DNA of 64,000 bases, taken from contig NZ_AZDW01000034.1 in assembly GCF_001434115.1 (NCBI RefSeq), positions 42,231 to 106,230 on the forward strand, given 5' to 3'. The stretch is from Levilactobacillus zymae DSM 19395. GTDB taxonomy: Bacteria > Bacillota > Bacilli > Lactobacillales > Lactobacillaceae. How positions within the stretch are numbered: the stretch's first letter is position 1; each line of letters opens with the position of its first letter. Shown here piece after piece: positions 49,342 to 57,895 of this stretch. The notes beneath the pieces were generated by a model, which worked only from the letters and a program-made list of their open reading frames with translations, ran no database searches and was not told where the DNA came from. The translations under genes were made by a program, and so were the position numbers.

Positions 49342-50465
49342 ATGACTTGGTCAATGTGGCTGGTACCACCCTTCATTACGAGTATTTTCTTTGTCCTCGG
49401 GGTCATCACGCTCTACTGGTCAATCTTTAACTGGATTACCACAAAGATTGAATCGCAGAGCAAACCCGTTAATGTCAAACGCGTCCAGGCATGGGTCGGG
49501 GCCATTTGTTCCGGGGTAGCCATTTTTGCGTTACAACTATTAGTGCGGGATAGTCACCTATCCTGGACCTTCATGAACTTTCAATTGTTGATCTTAGTTT
49601 TTGCCGCCTATTTCTTACAAATTCGCATTCCGTACTGGTTGATCTTTATCTTCGGAATCGGGTTCATGCTGCTCAACGGGAACGTGGACCAGCCGTTATC
49701 GTGGTTCTACACGGGGGTTTTGCGTTATTCTACCTGGAATCCCACGTTCAAAGTGTCCACATGTGGCGGTGGCCGTTTACCCGCTACATCTCGTTGGCCA
49801 TGGTCAACGCCACGATTTTATGGATCGTGGTCAAGATTCGCTTGAACCTAGCCTGGACCACCGTGGCCGAAGAACTCTTAAACTTTGCCATTTTGGCTGT
49901 GCTGATGTACGGGTATTTCAAGATTCAGGATAAGGACCGGCGGATCAAAGACCGATTGTTCCAATCGGCCAACTGGGATGCGTTGACCAACGTGCAAAAC
50001 TACGCGGCTTACGATCGGGCCATCGGGTACGAGTTCTATCACAGCGTGGGGCAACACCGTAACCTGTCGATGATCATGTTCGATATCGACCACTTTAAGC
50101 ACGTTAACGATACCTACGGCCATTTAGCCGGGGATGAAGTTTTAAAAGGTGTGGCCAAAACGGCGAGCACAACGCTGAAACAAATCGATCCGAAAATCAT
50201 TTTGTACCGGACCGGGGGCGAGGAATTTAACGTCCTCCTGCCGAACTATACCATGGAACAAACGCAGCCAATCGCCCAGCAGATTTTTGATGCCGTGGCG
50301 CAAAATGAGGTCGAGTATAACGGGCAAACGTTACGGGTCACCCTGTCGATCGGGGTCTCCGGCTTAACCGTGCAGGACCGTAACCCGTTGGACTTTTACA
50401 AGCGCGTCGACGCTAATTTATACCACTCCAAGAAAAACGGCCGGATGCAGATTACCACGGCGTAA
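49342..50465 (+). pseudogene. Membrane-bound GGDEF diguanylate cyclase, frameshifted
   Basis: The protein is split over two frames. The first part (ATG 49342, SD GAGGAG) has hydrophobic helices from residue 1 to about 130 and reads ...QPLSWFYTG. The frame then breaks near GGGGGTTTT (49714-49722). Continuing in the -1 frame gives GFALFYLESHVQ, more membrane helices and a complete GGDEF domain: FDIDHFKHVNDTYGHLAGDE and the active-site motif GGEEF. One base missing from the G5 or T4 tract explains the break. It could be a real mutation, phase variation, programmed slippage or a sequencing error. If restored, it would synthesise c-di-GMP from GTP, opposing the EAL enzyme next door. Confidence 0.7.
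49701..50465 (+). CDS. 3' open frame of the GGDEF gene (catalytic part)
   Basis: This 254-codon open frame holds the last membrane helices and the entire GGDEF domain (RTGGEEFNVLL, then TLSIGVSG and the C-terminal RVDANLYHSKKNGR). It has no convincing ribosome binding site at its first ATG (49701), which lies inside the 5' part in another frame. Independent translation is doubtful unless by slippage or internal initiation. The domain itself has no missing active-site residues. Confidence 0.5.
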   Translation: MVLHGGFALFYLESHVQSVHMWRWPFTRYISLAMVNATILWIVVKIRLNLAWTTVAEELLNFAILAVLMYGYFKIQDKDRRIKDRLFQSANWDALTNVQNYAAYDRAIGYEFYHSVGQHRNLSMIMFDIDHFKHVNDTYGHLAGDEVLKGVAKTASTTLKQIDPKIILYRTGGEEFNVLLPNYTMEQTQPIAQQIFDAVAQNEVEYNGQTLRVTLSIGVSGLTVQDRNPLDFYKRVDANLYHSKKNGRMQITTA

Positions 50466-50553
50466 GGCCGAACCCGTCTGAGGTTAAGTGCTTTTTAAGC
50501 CAGAATCGTGTACACTACGGGGTAGACCTAAATTAGTGTGAGGGGGGATCAGC

Positions 50554-50757
50554 ATGATTCTGGGTCTCTTATTACTGTTACTTCTATTTCCCATTCTCCG
50601 GCTCGTGTTTGGCTTAGCCGGCTGGCTATTGGGCCTGGTGGGAACGTTGGTCATTGGGGCCATCGTTCTGGTGGCCTTCGCGGCACTCTTTAAGTTCTTT
50701 ATCGTCGCCGTGTTGGTCGTCGGGGGACTGTGGGCCTCTAAAGCCATTTTTAGTTAA
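50554..50757 (+). CDS. Small hydrophobic membrane protein, unknown function
   Basis: 67 residues, almost entirely hydrophobic. It forms two transmembrane segments separated by a glycine-rich turn (LFGLAGWLLGLVGTLVIGA) and contains one lysine-phenylalanine break (FKFF). ATG with a good SD (GGGGGG) and a possible -10 TACACT at 50511-50516; a terminator follows. I do not recognise the family. The clear expression signals make it a likely real gene. Confidence 0.65.
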   Translation: MILGLLLLLLLFPILRLVFGLAGWLLGLVGTLVIGAIVLVAFAALFKFFIVAVLVVGGLWASKAIFS

Positions 50758-50767
50758 CCATCAAAAT

Positions 50768-50805
50768 AGGCACCGCAAGAGTGACTCACTCGTGCGGTGC
50801 CTTTT
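50768..50805. terminator. Terminator between the small membrane protein and the convergent gene
   Basis: AGGCACCGCA (50768-50777) pairs with TGCGGTGCCT (50793-50802), with an inner GAGTGA/TCACTC stem, followed by TTT. AAAATAGG on the other flank allows weaker use on the minus strand. Confidence 0.85.
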
Positions 50806-50811
50806 CGTGAC

Positions 50812-51141
50812 TTATTCAAAGGATAATTCTACCAGGTAAGCGTGCTGGCCGGGGACGTAGCCCGTGGTGACCCACACGTCTTGGTAGTCTAGCTTGGAGC
50901 TTTTGGTCCGGTCGAAGAAATCGTTTAAGAGGTCGCCGTGCATGGCGAGAAAGTCCTCATCTAGTCGGTTGACCACTAAACGATCCGTGGGGAAGTACAG
51001 CTCGACGTTGGCCACGGGGACCGTATCGGGGACCCCAATCGAGACCACGTTACTGTTGCGTTGCGCAATGAAATTGACGCGTTGCGGGTGTCGGTGAATA
51101 TAGGTTAAAACGTTATAGATCGAATCAGAATTACTAGCCAC
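50812..51141 (-). CDS. Hypothetical protein, 109 residues
   Basis: Soluble, mildly acidic protein (109 residues) with alternating beta-like stretches (VNFIAQRNSNVVSIGVP, VANVELYFPTDRLVV) and no signal peptide or membrane segment. The GTG at 51141 is preferred (MASNSDSIYNVL), preceded by GAAGGGAGCAAGG. The open frame continues upstream to 51177. An extended -10 (TGT-TACAAT, 51168-51173 on the minus strand) supports expression. I do not recognise the family. It converges on the small membrane protein gene. Confidence 0.65.
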   Translation of the reverse strand: MASNSDSIYNVLTYIHRHPQRVNFIAQRNSNVVSIGVPDTVPVANVELYFPTDRLVVNRLDEDFLAMHGDLLNDFFDRTKSSKLDYQDVWVTTGYVPGQHAYLVELSFE

Positions 51142-51475
51142 AAGTCCTTGCTCCCTTCGGTGCTTACATTGTAACAAATTTTGACCGGATTACCAGTCTC
51201 ACCGGAATCATTGCTGGTGATGCGGCGGCTGAACCGAGATCAGCTTGACCATCTGGGCCGTTCAAGGGCTAGGGTCGCAATTAACCGAATGGTCGACGTT
51301 GGTCTGTGCGCCTGGTCAGTTAGCGCCGTCGATGGTCAAAGATTATCATTAATTCAAACGACCATCTATGGTTTTTAGTGACAAAGAACGTCCCTGAGTT
51401 GCCATGATGACCAGCCCGTTGCTGACTGGAGCGGAAGCGCTGGCGCCCCTAGATTAGGTCTATATGTATTGATGA
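51142..51475. other. Gene-poor stretch upstream of the ABC exporter operon
   Basis: I see no convincing gene. A plus-strand open frame at 51181-51378 starts at a TTG without SD and resembles nothing. Visible items are the extended -10 of the minus-strand gene (51168-51173), a short ACCAT/ATGGT hairpin followed by TTTT (about 51360-51376) and an AGCGCT/GGCGCC-rich patch near 51430-51450. Confidence 0.5.
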
Positions 51476-51503
51476 TTGCAAACGTTAAAGAGACGAGTAT
51501 AAT
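51476..51503 (+). promoter_or_regulatory. Promoter of the ABC exporter operon
   Basis: TTGCAA (51476-51481) and TATAAT (51498-51503) with 16-base spacing. TGCAAACGTTAAAG overlapping the -35 is a weak cre-like match (about 12 of 14 to the relaxed pattern). Confidence 0.75.
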
Positions 51504-51567
51504 TGCCACATATGCAGTTTTTTGTCAGCATTGTTAACAAACTTATGAGAAAGAAGGCCAAAATCAA

Positions 51568-53301
51568 ATGATGCGACTTGCCCGAAAACACCTGGACTGG
51601 TGGGCAGTAGTCCTGGCAGTGGGCTTTATGATGATTCAAGTTGCCTGTGACCTATCGTTACCCACGTTAACCTCCAATATCATTGATAAGGGGATTGCGA
51701 ATAACGACATTGGGTACATCTGGCGCACCGGGGGGCAGATGCTCCTGCTGAGCTTTATCGGGGTGCTGGGCGCGGCCGGTAACGTTTATTACGCCGCCAC
51801 CCAATCCCAGAAGATGGGGCAACGAATCCGAACCAACCTTTTCAAGAAGGTCACCTTGTCGTCCACGGAAGAGTTTGAGACCGTGGGGAACGCGTCTTTG
51901 ATCACGCGGACCACGAACGACGTGGTGCAGATTCAAAACGTGATGGTCCAAATGTTACGGATGATGTTAATGGCGCCCATCATGTTAATCGGGGCCGGGA
52001 TCCTGGCCTACCTCAAGAGCCCGCGCCTGACGCTGGTCTTCTTGGTGGCGTTACCCGTCTTGGCCCTCTTTACCGTTCTGGTCATGTATTTTGCGGTACC
52101 GTTATTTAAGAGCTTACAAAAGAAGATTGACCGCATTAACTTAATCTTTCGCGAAGGCCTGACGGGGGTCCGGGTCATCCGGGCCTTCAACCAAGATAAA
52201 TTTGAACAGGACCGCTTCGAAGGGGCCAACCAAGACTACACCCAAACGGGGATTAAGGTCTTCATGATCGTTTCTTTGATGTTCCCGGTCATCACGCTGA
52301 TCATTAGTGGGACCAACATCGGGATTGTCTGGTACGGGGGACAATTGATCGCTCACCAAGCTCTGGAAGTGGGGAACTTAGTGGCCTTCATGACTTACGC
52401 GACCCAAATTCTGATCAGTTTCATGATGGTGTCGATGGTCTTCGTCTTCGTGCCCCGGGCCCAAGCTTCGGCCGCCCGGATCAACGAAGTCATGGATTTG
52501 AAATCGAAGATCAACGACGCCGACCAACCCGTTACGTTACCGGATAGCCCGGTCAGCTTAGAGTTTGACCACGTGGATTTCCGCTATACGGGCGCGGAAA
52601 AGTTGGCCCTGACCGACGTGCACTTCCTGGCCAAGGCGGGGCAGACCGTGGCCATCATCGGGGGGACCGGGTCGGGGAAATCGACTTTGGTCAACCTGAT
52701 TCCGCGGTTATTTGACCCCGAGAGCGGACAGATTCGCTTAAACGGGGTGGCCTTGCCGGCGGTGAGTCAGCGTGACTTACACCAAGCTGTTTCGATCACC
52801 CAACAAAAGGCCGTCCTGTTTGCCGGCACGATCCGGAGCAACATGGTGACCGCCAAGGCCGACGCGACCGACGATCAGATTTGGCACGCCCTCGACGTCG
52901 CCCAAGCCACGGACTTTGTGAAGGAGACCGGGGGCTTAGACGCCGTGGTCGAACAAAACGGGGATAACTTCTCTGGGGGCCAACGGCAACGCTTAGTCAT
53001 TGCGCGCACCATTTTGAAGCGCGCCAGCGTCTACGTCTTTGACGACTCGTTCTCCGCGCTAGATTTCAAGACCGACGCGTTATTGCGGCAACAACTGCGG
53101 CAAGATGCGCAGGTCCAAGCCGGCGTGACCGTGATCGTCGCGCAACGGGTTTCCACCGTGGCCGACGCCGACGTGATCTTAGTGATCGACGGCGGTAAGA
53201 TCGTGGGTCAGGGGACCCATGCGGAACTCAAGGCCACGAACAAGACCTACCAAGAAATTCTCGACTCACAATTACGGAAGGGGGATGTCGTCGATGCGTA
53301 A
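51568..53301 (+). CDS. Heterodimeric ABC exporter, subunit with degenerate ATPase site
   Basis: Half-transporter of 577 residues: six-helix transmembrane domain, then a nucleotide-binding domain with Walker A GGTGSGKST and signature FSGGQRQR. Walker B reads VYVFDDS, with aspartate in place of the catalytic glutamate. This loss in one partner is the hallmark of asymmetric heterodimeric exporters (LmrCD, EfrAB and TM287/288 type). It overlaps the partner gene by 8 bases. The substrate is unknown; multidrug or lipid-like compounds are usual for the family. SD AGAAAGAAGG. Confidence 0.92.
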   Translation: MMRLARKHLDWWAVVLAVGFMMIQVACDLSLPTLTSNIIDKGIANNDIGYIWRTGGQMLLLSFIGVLGAAGNVYYAATQSQKMGQRIRTNLFKKVTLSSTEEFETVGNASLITRTTNDVVQIQNVMVQMLRMMLMAPIMLIGAGILAYLKSPRLTLVFLVALPVLALFTVLVMYFAVPLFKSLQKKIDRINLIFREGLTGVRVIRAFNQDKFEQDRFEGANQDYTQTGIKVFMIVSLMFPVITLIISGTNIGIVWYGGQLIAHQALEVGNLVAFMTYATQILISFMMVSMVFVFVPRAQASAARINEVMDLKSKINDADQPVTLPDSPVSLEFDHVDFRYTGAEKLALTDVHFLAKAGQTVAIIGGTGSGKSTLVNLIPRLFDPESGQIRLNGVALPAVSQRDLHQAVSITQQKAVLFAGTIRSNMVTAKADATDDQIWHALDVAQATDFVKETGGLDAVVEQNGDNFSGGQRQRLVIARTILKRASVYVFDDSFSALDFKTDALLRQQLRQDAQVQAGVTVIVAQRVSTVADADVILVIDGGKIVGQGTHAELKATNKTYQEILDSQLRKGDVVDA

Positions 53302-55135
53302 CGGACGCGGTTCGGCCACCAAACAACGGCCACAAAGCTTCTGGAAGACCACCGGCCGCCTCTTCCGGTATATGAAACATTGGATTCCCGGCATCATCGT
53401 CGTGATGATTTTCGCGGCGGCGTCCGTAATCTTACAGATTCGGACCCCCAAGATCTTAGGGGAAGCCACCACGGAACTCTTTAAGGGCGTCATGAAGGGG
53501 ACCGCCGAGCTCAAGGCGGGCATCAACCTGACCAGTCTGCCAATCAACTTCGGTAAGATTGGGCACATCCTCCTGATCGTCGGTATCCTGTACGTGGGTG
53601 CGGCGCTGTTCGGAATCGTCCAGCAGGTCATCATGAACTGGATCGCCCAAAAGGTGGTTTATCAGTTACGGCGGGACCTCAAAGATAAGATGCAACACCT
53701 GCCAATCAGCTATTATGATACCCATAGTAACGGGGACTTGATGTCCCGGATGGCCAACGATATGGATAACATCGGGGGTACGTTACAACAGACGCTGTCC
53801 CAATTGGTCACCAGTGTGCTGACCTTCTTCGGGGTGCTGTACATGATGCTGACCATCAGTGGCTGGCTGACGTTAGTGGCTCTGATTTCGGTCCCCCTGA
53901 GCCTGGTGGTCGTGATGCTTGTGGCGCCCCGCTCACAGAAGTTCTTCGCCAGTCAACAGAAGAATCTGGGGTTACTGAACAACACGGTCGAAGAGACTTA
54001 CGCGGGGCATACCGTGGTCAAGACCTTCAACCAGGAAGCCGACGTGCAGGACCAGTTTGAAGAACACAACGAAAAGTACTATAAATCGGCCTGGAAGGCG
54101 CAGTTCGTCTCCAGTCTAATCTTCCCGTTGATGAACTTCGTCAAGAACCTGGATTACCTGGCCGTGGCGGTCATCGGGGGGATTCAGGTCGCCAACGGGA
54201 CGGTGAGCTTAGGGAACGTGCAGGCCTTCCTGCAATACACCAACCAGTTCTCCCAACCCATCACCCAGATGGCGAACCTGACCAACACGATTCAGGCCAC
54301 GATTGCCTCCGCCGAACGGGTCTTTGCCGTTCTCGACGAAGACGACATGCCGCAAACGGTCCACGACCAGTTACCGGCACAGACGGCGCAGGCGGGGAAC
54401 GTGATCGAATTCGACAACGTGAACTTCCAGTACGTTCCGGACAAGCCGTTGATTGAAGACTTCAATCTGGCGGTTAAGCCGGGTGAGATGGTCGCCATCG
54501 TTGGGCCAACCGGGGCCGGGAAGACCACCATCATTAACCTGTTGGAACGCTTCTACGACGTGGCCGGCGGGCAGATCAAGTACCGCGGCCAAGCGACCAA
54601 TACGGTGGCCAGAGCGGACTTACGGAAACACTTCGCGATGGTGCTGCAGGAGACCTGGCTCTTTACCGGAAGCATCTTCGACAACATCAAGTACGGTCGG
54701 GAAGATGCGACGGCCGACGAGGTCTACGCGGCGGCCAAGGCGGCCCACGCGGACACCTTTATCCGGCAGTTACCGGACGGTTACGACACCATTCTGAACG
54801 AAGCGGCCAGCAACATTTCCCAGGGACAACGGCAGTTATTGACGATTGCCCGGGCCTTCGTGGCCGATCCCGACGTGTTGATCTTGGATGAAGCCACCAG
54901 TTCCGTGGATACGCGGACGGAAATGCTGATCCAACAAGCCATGGAACGCCTGCTAGCTGGGCGGACCAGTTTCGTGGTGGCCCACCGGTTATCGACGATT
55001 CAAAATGCCGAGAACATCGTGGTGATGGACCACGGGCACATCGTGGAAACCGGGAACCACGACAGCCTATTGGCCGCCAACGGGTTCTACGCGGACCTGT
55101 ACAACAGTCAGTTTGCGGGAAACAATTTAGCTTAA
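53294..55135 (+). CDS. Heterodimeric ABC exporter, catalytic subunit
   Basis: Partner half-transporter of 613 residues. Six-helix domain with a longer N-terminal and first extracellular part, then a nucleotide-binding domain with Walker A GPTGAGKTT and consensus Walker [12 protein letters not shown]. The signature ISQGQRQL deviates from LSGGQ. Its intact Walker B and non-canonical signature complement the first subunit. ATG 53294 is preferred (AAGGGGG about 9 bases upstream); ATG 53285 abuts the SD. Confidence 0.92.
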   Translation: MRNGRGSATKQRPQSFWKTTGRLFRYMKHWIPGIIVVMIFAAASVILQIRTPKILGEATTELFKGVMKGTAELKAGINLTSLPINFGKIGHILLIVGILYVGAALFGIVQQVIMNWIAQKVVYQLRRDLKDKMQHLPISYYDTHSNGDLMSRMANDMDNIGGTLQQTLSQLVTSVLTFFGVLYMMLTISGWLTLVALISVPLSLVVVMLVAPRSQKFFASQQKNLGLLNNTVEETYAGHTVVKTFNQEADVQDQFEEHNEKYYKSAWKAQFVSSLIFPLMNFVKNLDYLAVAVIGGIQVANGTVSLGNVQAFLQYTNQFSQPITQMANLTNTIQATIASAERVFAVLDEDDMPQTVHDQLPAQTAQAGNVIEFDNVNFQYVPDKPLIEDFNLAVKPGEMVAIVGPTGAGKTTIINLLERFYDVAGGQIKYRGQATNTVARADLRKHFAMVLQETWLFTGSIFDNIKYGREDATADEVYAAAKAAHADTFIRQLPDGYDTILNEAASNISQGQRQLLTIARAFVADPDVLILDEATSSVDTRTEMLIQQAMERLLAGRTSFVVAHRLSTIQNAENIVVMDHGHIVETGNHDSLLAANGFYADLYNSQFAGNNLA

Positions 55136-55153
55136 ACTACCAGCATGGATTTT

Positions 55154-55193
55154 AGCGGTCGGGACGCCTCAGCGCGGTAACGGCCGCTTTTTC
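55154..55193 (+). terminator. Terminator after the ABC exporter operon
   Basis: AGCGG...CCGCT closing stem (55154-55158 with 55184-55188) around a GC-rich interior, followed by TTTTTC. Confidence 0.6.
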
Positions 55194-55229
55194 TATGCTA
55201 CACTAAGGCCAAAGGAAAGGGATGGTCGC

Positions 55230-56675
55230 ATGGCTCAAACGGTGCACTTCCGGTGGCAGCCCCAACGGGAAAGTGGCACGCCACTGTATCAACAACTGAT
55301 CACCTATTGCGTCACCCAGATTCGCCAAGGCAACTGGTTAGTCGGCCAGCAACTGCCACCACAGCGGGAATTGGCGCGGACTTACCAGGTAAATCGCAGT
55401 ACCATTCACGCGGCCATCGCCGAATTACAAGCACTGGGGGTGGTGACCACCGCCCACGGCCGCGGGACCCGGGTGACCAGTAACTCGTGGTCGACGCTGC
55501 TGGGCGCCACGCCGGACTGGCAACGGTGGGTCCACGCGGGTGAGTTTAGCGCCAATCAGCCCACCATTCAGACCATCAATCAACGCGAGTTTGCGACCCC
55601 GATTCGGTTGAGTACCGGCGAACTGGGCCCGGACCTGTTTCCCCGGCAAGCCGTTCAGACGGCCATGCACCAAGCCGCCGACCAACTGACCACGTTAAAC
55701 TACCTACCGGCGCGCGGGTCGTTAGCCCTGAGAGAGGCGTTGGTGCGGCGCTTGGCAACCTGGGGCGTGCAAACCACCCCGGAGAACATCTTGATCACCT
55801 CGGGGTCCCTGCAGGCGCTGCAGTTGATCACGGCGGCGTTACTGGAACCGGGGACCACGGTCTACACGGCCCCGGCCAGCTATTTGCGGTCACTGCGGGT
55901 CCTAGAATCGGTTCAGGCCAAGTGGGCGCCCGTGCCGGTCGACGAGCAGGGGTTGGCTTACTGGCAGATTCCGGTGAGTTCGCAGCCGCAGCTTCTTTAC
56001 ACGGTGCCGACCTTCGATAACCCGTTGGGCACCGTGATGTCGGCCCAACGACGGCAGGACCTGTTGGCCTTTGCCCAGAAATACCAACTGCCAATCATCG
56101 AAGACACGGCCTACCAGGAACTCTGGTTGGACCAGCGACCGCCGCTGCCGTTAAAGGCCCACGATACCCAGGGCAACGTCTTATATCTGGGGACCGTTTC
56201 CAAGGACTTGGCGCCCGGCTTGCGAGTCGGGTGGTTGGTCGGGCCCCAGGCCGTGGTCGCCCGGTTGGCCGACGTGAAGATGCAAATGGACTACGGGGCC
56301 AGCACGTTGTCGCAACAAACGTTAGTCAACCTGCTGACGGCCCCGGATTACCCGCAAACGCTCCAGCGGTTACGCGACCAGCTGCGGGCGCGGCGAGAGG
56401 CGGCACTGGCGAGCTTAGCGGCCACGCTGGGGGACTTGGCGACCTGGCAGCGACCCGCGGGAGGCTTTTACCTCTGGGTCCAGTTACCCGCCAAGGTCGA
56501 TTTATCCCGGCTGTTTCAAGCGGCGTTAGCCCAAGGCGTCTTGGTGAACCCGGGAACGGTGTATGGTGCGCGGACCAACGCCGTTCGGTTGTCGTACGCC
56601 TACGCGACGCCGGCCGAATTTCGCCAGGGGGTCACGGTACTGGCAACGCTGATTCGCGACCAATTAAGTCGGTGA
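55230..56675 (+). CDS. MocR-family regulator (GntR HTH fused to aminotransferase fold)
   Basis: 481 residues. The N-terminal GntR-type winged helix (LYQQLITYCVTQIRQGNWLVGQQLPPQRELARTYQVNRST, residues about 19-58 and following) is joined to a fold-type-I aminotransferase domain. The domain carries the PLP lysine in GTVSKDLAPGLRVGW. In this family the second domain senses PLP or an amino compound rather than acting as an enzyme. The best-known member is PdxR, which controls PLP synthesis, but no pdx genes are here. The next gene, 71 bases on, encodes a serine hydrolase. Confidence 0.88.
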   Translation: MAQTVHFRWQPQRESGTPLYQQLITYCVTQIRQGNWLVGQQLPPQRELARTYQVNRSTIHAAIAELQALGVVTTAHGRGTRVTSNSWSTLLGATPDWQRWVHAGEFSANQPTIQTINQREFATPIRLSTGELGPDLFPRQAVQTAMHQAADQLTTLNYLPARGSLALREALVRRLATWGVQTTPENILITSGSLQALQLITAALLEPGTTVYTAPASYLRSLRVLESVQAKWAPVPVDEQGLAYWQIPVSSQPQLLYTVPTFDNPLGTVMSAQRRQDLLAFAQKYQLPIIEDTAYQELWLDQRPPLPLKAHDTQGNVLYLGTVSKDLAPGLRVGWLVGPQAVVARLADVKMQMDYGASTLSQQTLVNLLTAPDYPQTLQRLRDQLRARREAALASLAATLGDLATWQRPAGGFYLWVQLPAKVDLSRLFQAALAQGVLVNPGTVYGARTNAVRLSYAYATPAEFRQGVTVLATLIRDQLSR

Positions 56676-56746
56676 CCTAATTGGCCGTGGGGCGTTGCGC
56701 TCCCTCGGCATTTGCGGTTAAATGGAAAGCAGAGAGAAGGGATACC

Positions 56747-57766
56747 ATGGCTTATCAGGCAACTAAGACCGCTTTACGGCGACTGGTCTCGGCGGGGGTG
56801 GTCCCCGGCGTGAGCTACGCCTTGATCGACGGTGACCGAGTCGAAACGGGCCAATTCGGACAAGCCGCGTTGGTGCCGACCGTCGAACCGTTGACCGCGG
56901 GGATGACCTATGATTTAGCCTCGTTGACCAAGGTCGTGGGGACCCTGAGCGTGACGCTCCAGCTCCTCGCCACGGGGCGGTTACGCCTGACGGACCCCAT
57001 CACGACCTGGCTGCCCGCGTTTGGGGATTCACGGGTCACGATTCAACACCTATTGACCCACACCTCGGGCATCACGGGCTACATCCCCAACCGCAACCAG
57101 TTGAACGCCGCGGAGCTGACCCGGGCGTTACTGGGGTTGCACGTTGGCCCGACCTTTAACGTCAAGATGGTCTACGCCGACGTGAACTACATCTTCATGG
57201 GCTGGATCATCGAAGCGATTTTGGGCGAACCGGTCCAGGTGGCCGTGCAAAAACGGGTCCTGGACCCGTTGGGGATGACCCACAGCACCTTTACGCCCGC
57301 TGATTCGCACGCCTGTGTCCCCACGGCCATCACCCCCAGTCGGGGCTTGGTCCGCGGCGTGGTCCACGACCCCAAGGGGTACGTCTTACAGCGGCGGTGC
57401 GGGTCGGCCGGGCTGTTTAGTACGGTCGATGACCTGGTGCGCTTCTGTCAGGCGTATTGCCGTCCCGAACGGGTGGCGGCCGTGTTGCCCCCGACCTGGC
57501 TTCACCGGTTAGTCGCCGATTGGACGCCTAACGGTCGGGCCGGACGCTCCCTGGGCTGGGCGTTGACGGCCACCCAATGGCCGACTCCGCACCGGGTGCT
57601 CTGGCATTCCGGGTTCACGGGAACCTACTTGGTCATTGATCCGCAGACCGCCCAAGCGATGGTCTTCTTGACTAACCGGGTCCACCCGGTGGCGCCGAAC
57701 CTGCCGTACCTAGATCAACGGAATGCGGTGATTGGGACGTATCTTGCCGAAAAAGCGACTATTTAG
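56747..57766 (+). CDS. Beta-lactamase-fold serine hydrolase
   Basis: 339 residues of the class C beta-lactamase/penicillin-binding-protein-like family. The nucleophile motif SLTK (SxxK) is at residues 59-62. A YADVN segment is at 143-147 (the YxN/YxD position) and HSGFTGT near residue 287 is the KTG-equivalent. No signal peptide is visible, so the protein is probably cytosolic. It is more likely an esterase or peptide hydrolase than a beta-lactamase. ATG 56747 with SD AGAAGGGA is chosen; the open frame from 56681 is not family sequence. It may be co-transcribed with the MocR gene. Confidence 0.85.
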   Translation: MAYQATKTALRRLVSAGVVPGVSYALIDGDRVETGQFGQAALVPTVEPLTAGMTYDLASLTKVVGTLSVTLQLLATGRLRLTDPITTWLPAFGDSRVTIQHLLTHTSGITGYIPNRNQLNAAELTRALLGLHVGPTFNVKMVYADVNYIFMGWIIEAILGEPVQVAVQKRVLDPLGMTHSTFTPADSHACVPTAITPSRGLVRGVVHDPKGYVLQRRCGSAGLFSTVDDLVRFCQAYCRPERVAAVLPPTWLHRLVADWTPNGRAGRSLGWALTATQWPTPHRVLWHSGFTGTYLVIDPQTAQAMVFLTNRVHPVAPNLPYLDQRNAVIGTYLAEKATI

Positions 57767-57851
57767 AATACTTAAGTGAGCGTCTATTTCCCCGTGGCGA
57801 ATCCGGTTCTGACCGGTCCACTAACGCTGGGAAGGCCTCTCAAACAACAAA

Positions 57852-57894
57852 AAGCCCCCGTAAAATCAACACGATTTTACGGGGGCTTATTTTA
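57852..57894. terminator. Strong bidirectional terminator
   Basis: AAGCCCCCGTAAAATC (57852-57867) pairs perfectly with GATTTTACGGGGGCTT (57873-57888) around AACAC, with A and T flanks. It separates the hydrolase gene from the convergent gatD. Confidence 0.92.
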
Positions 57895-57895
57895 T

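Noticed and set aside
51181-51378. 65-codon plus-strand open frame upstream of the ABC exporter
   Set aside because: It starts at a TTG with no ribosome binding site, overlaps the promoter region of the minus-strand gene and has no recognisable protein character.
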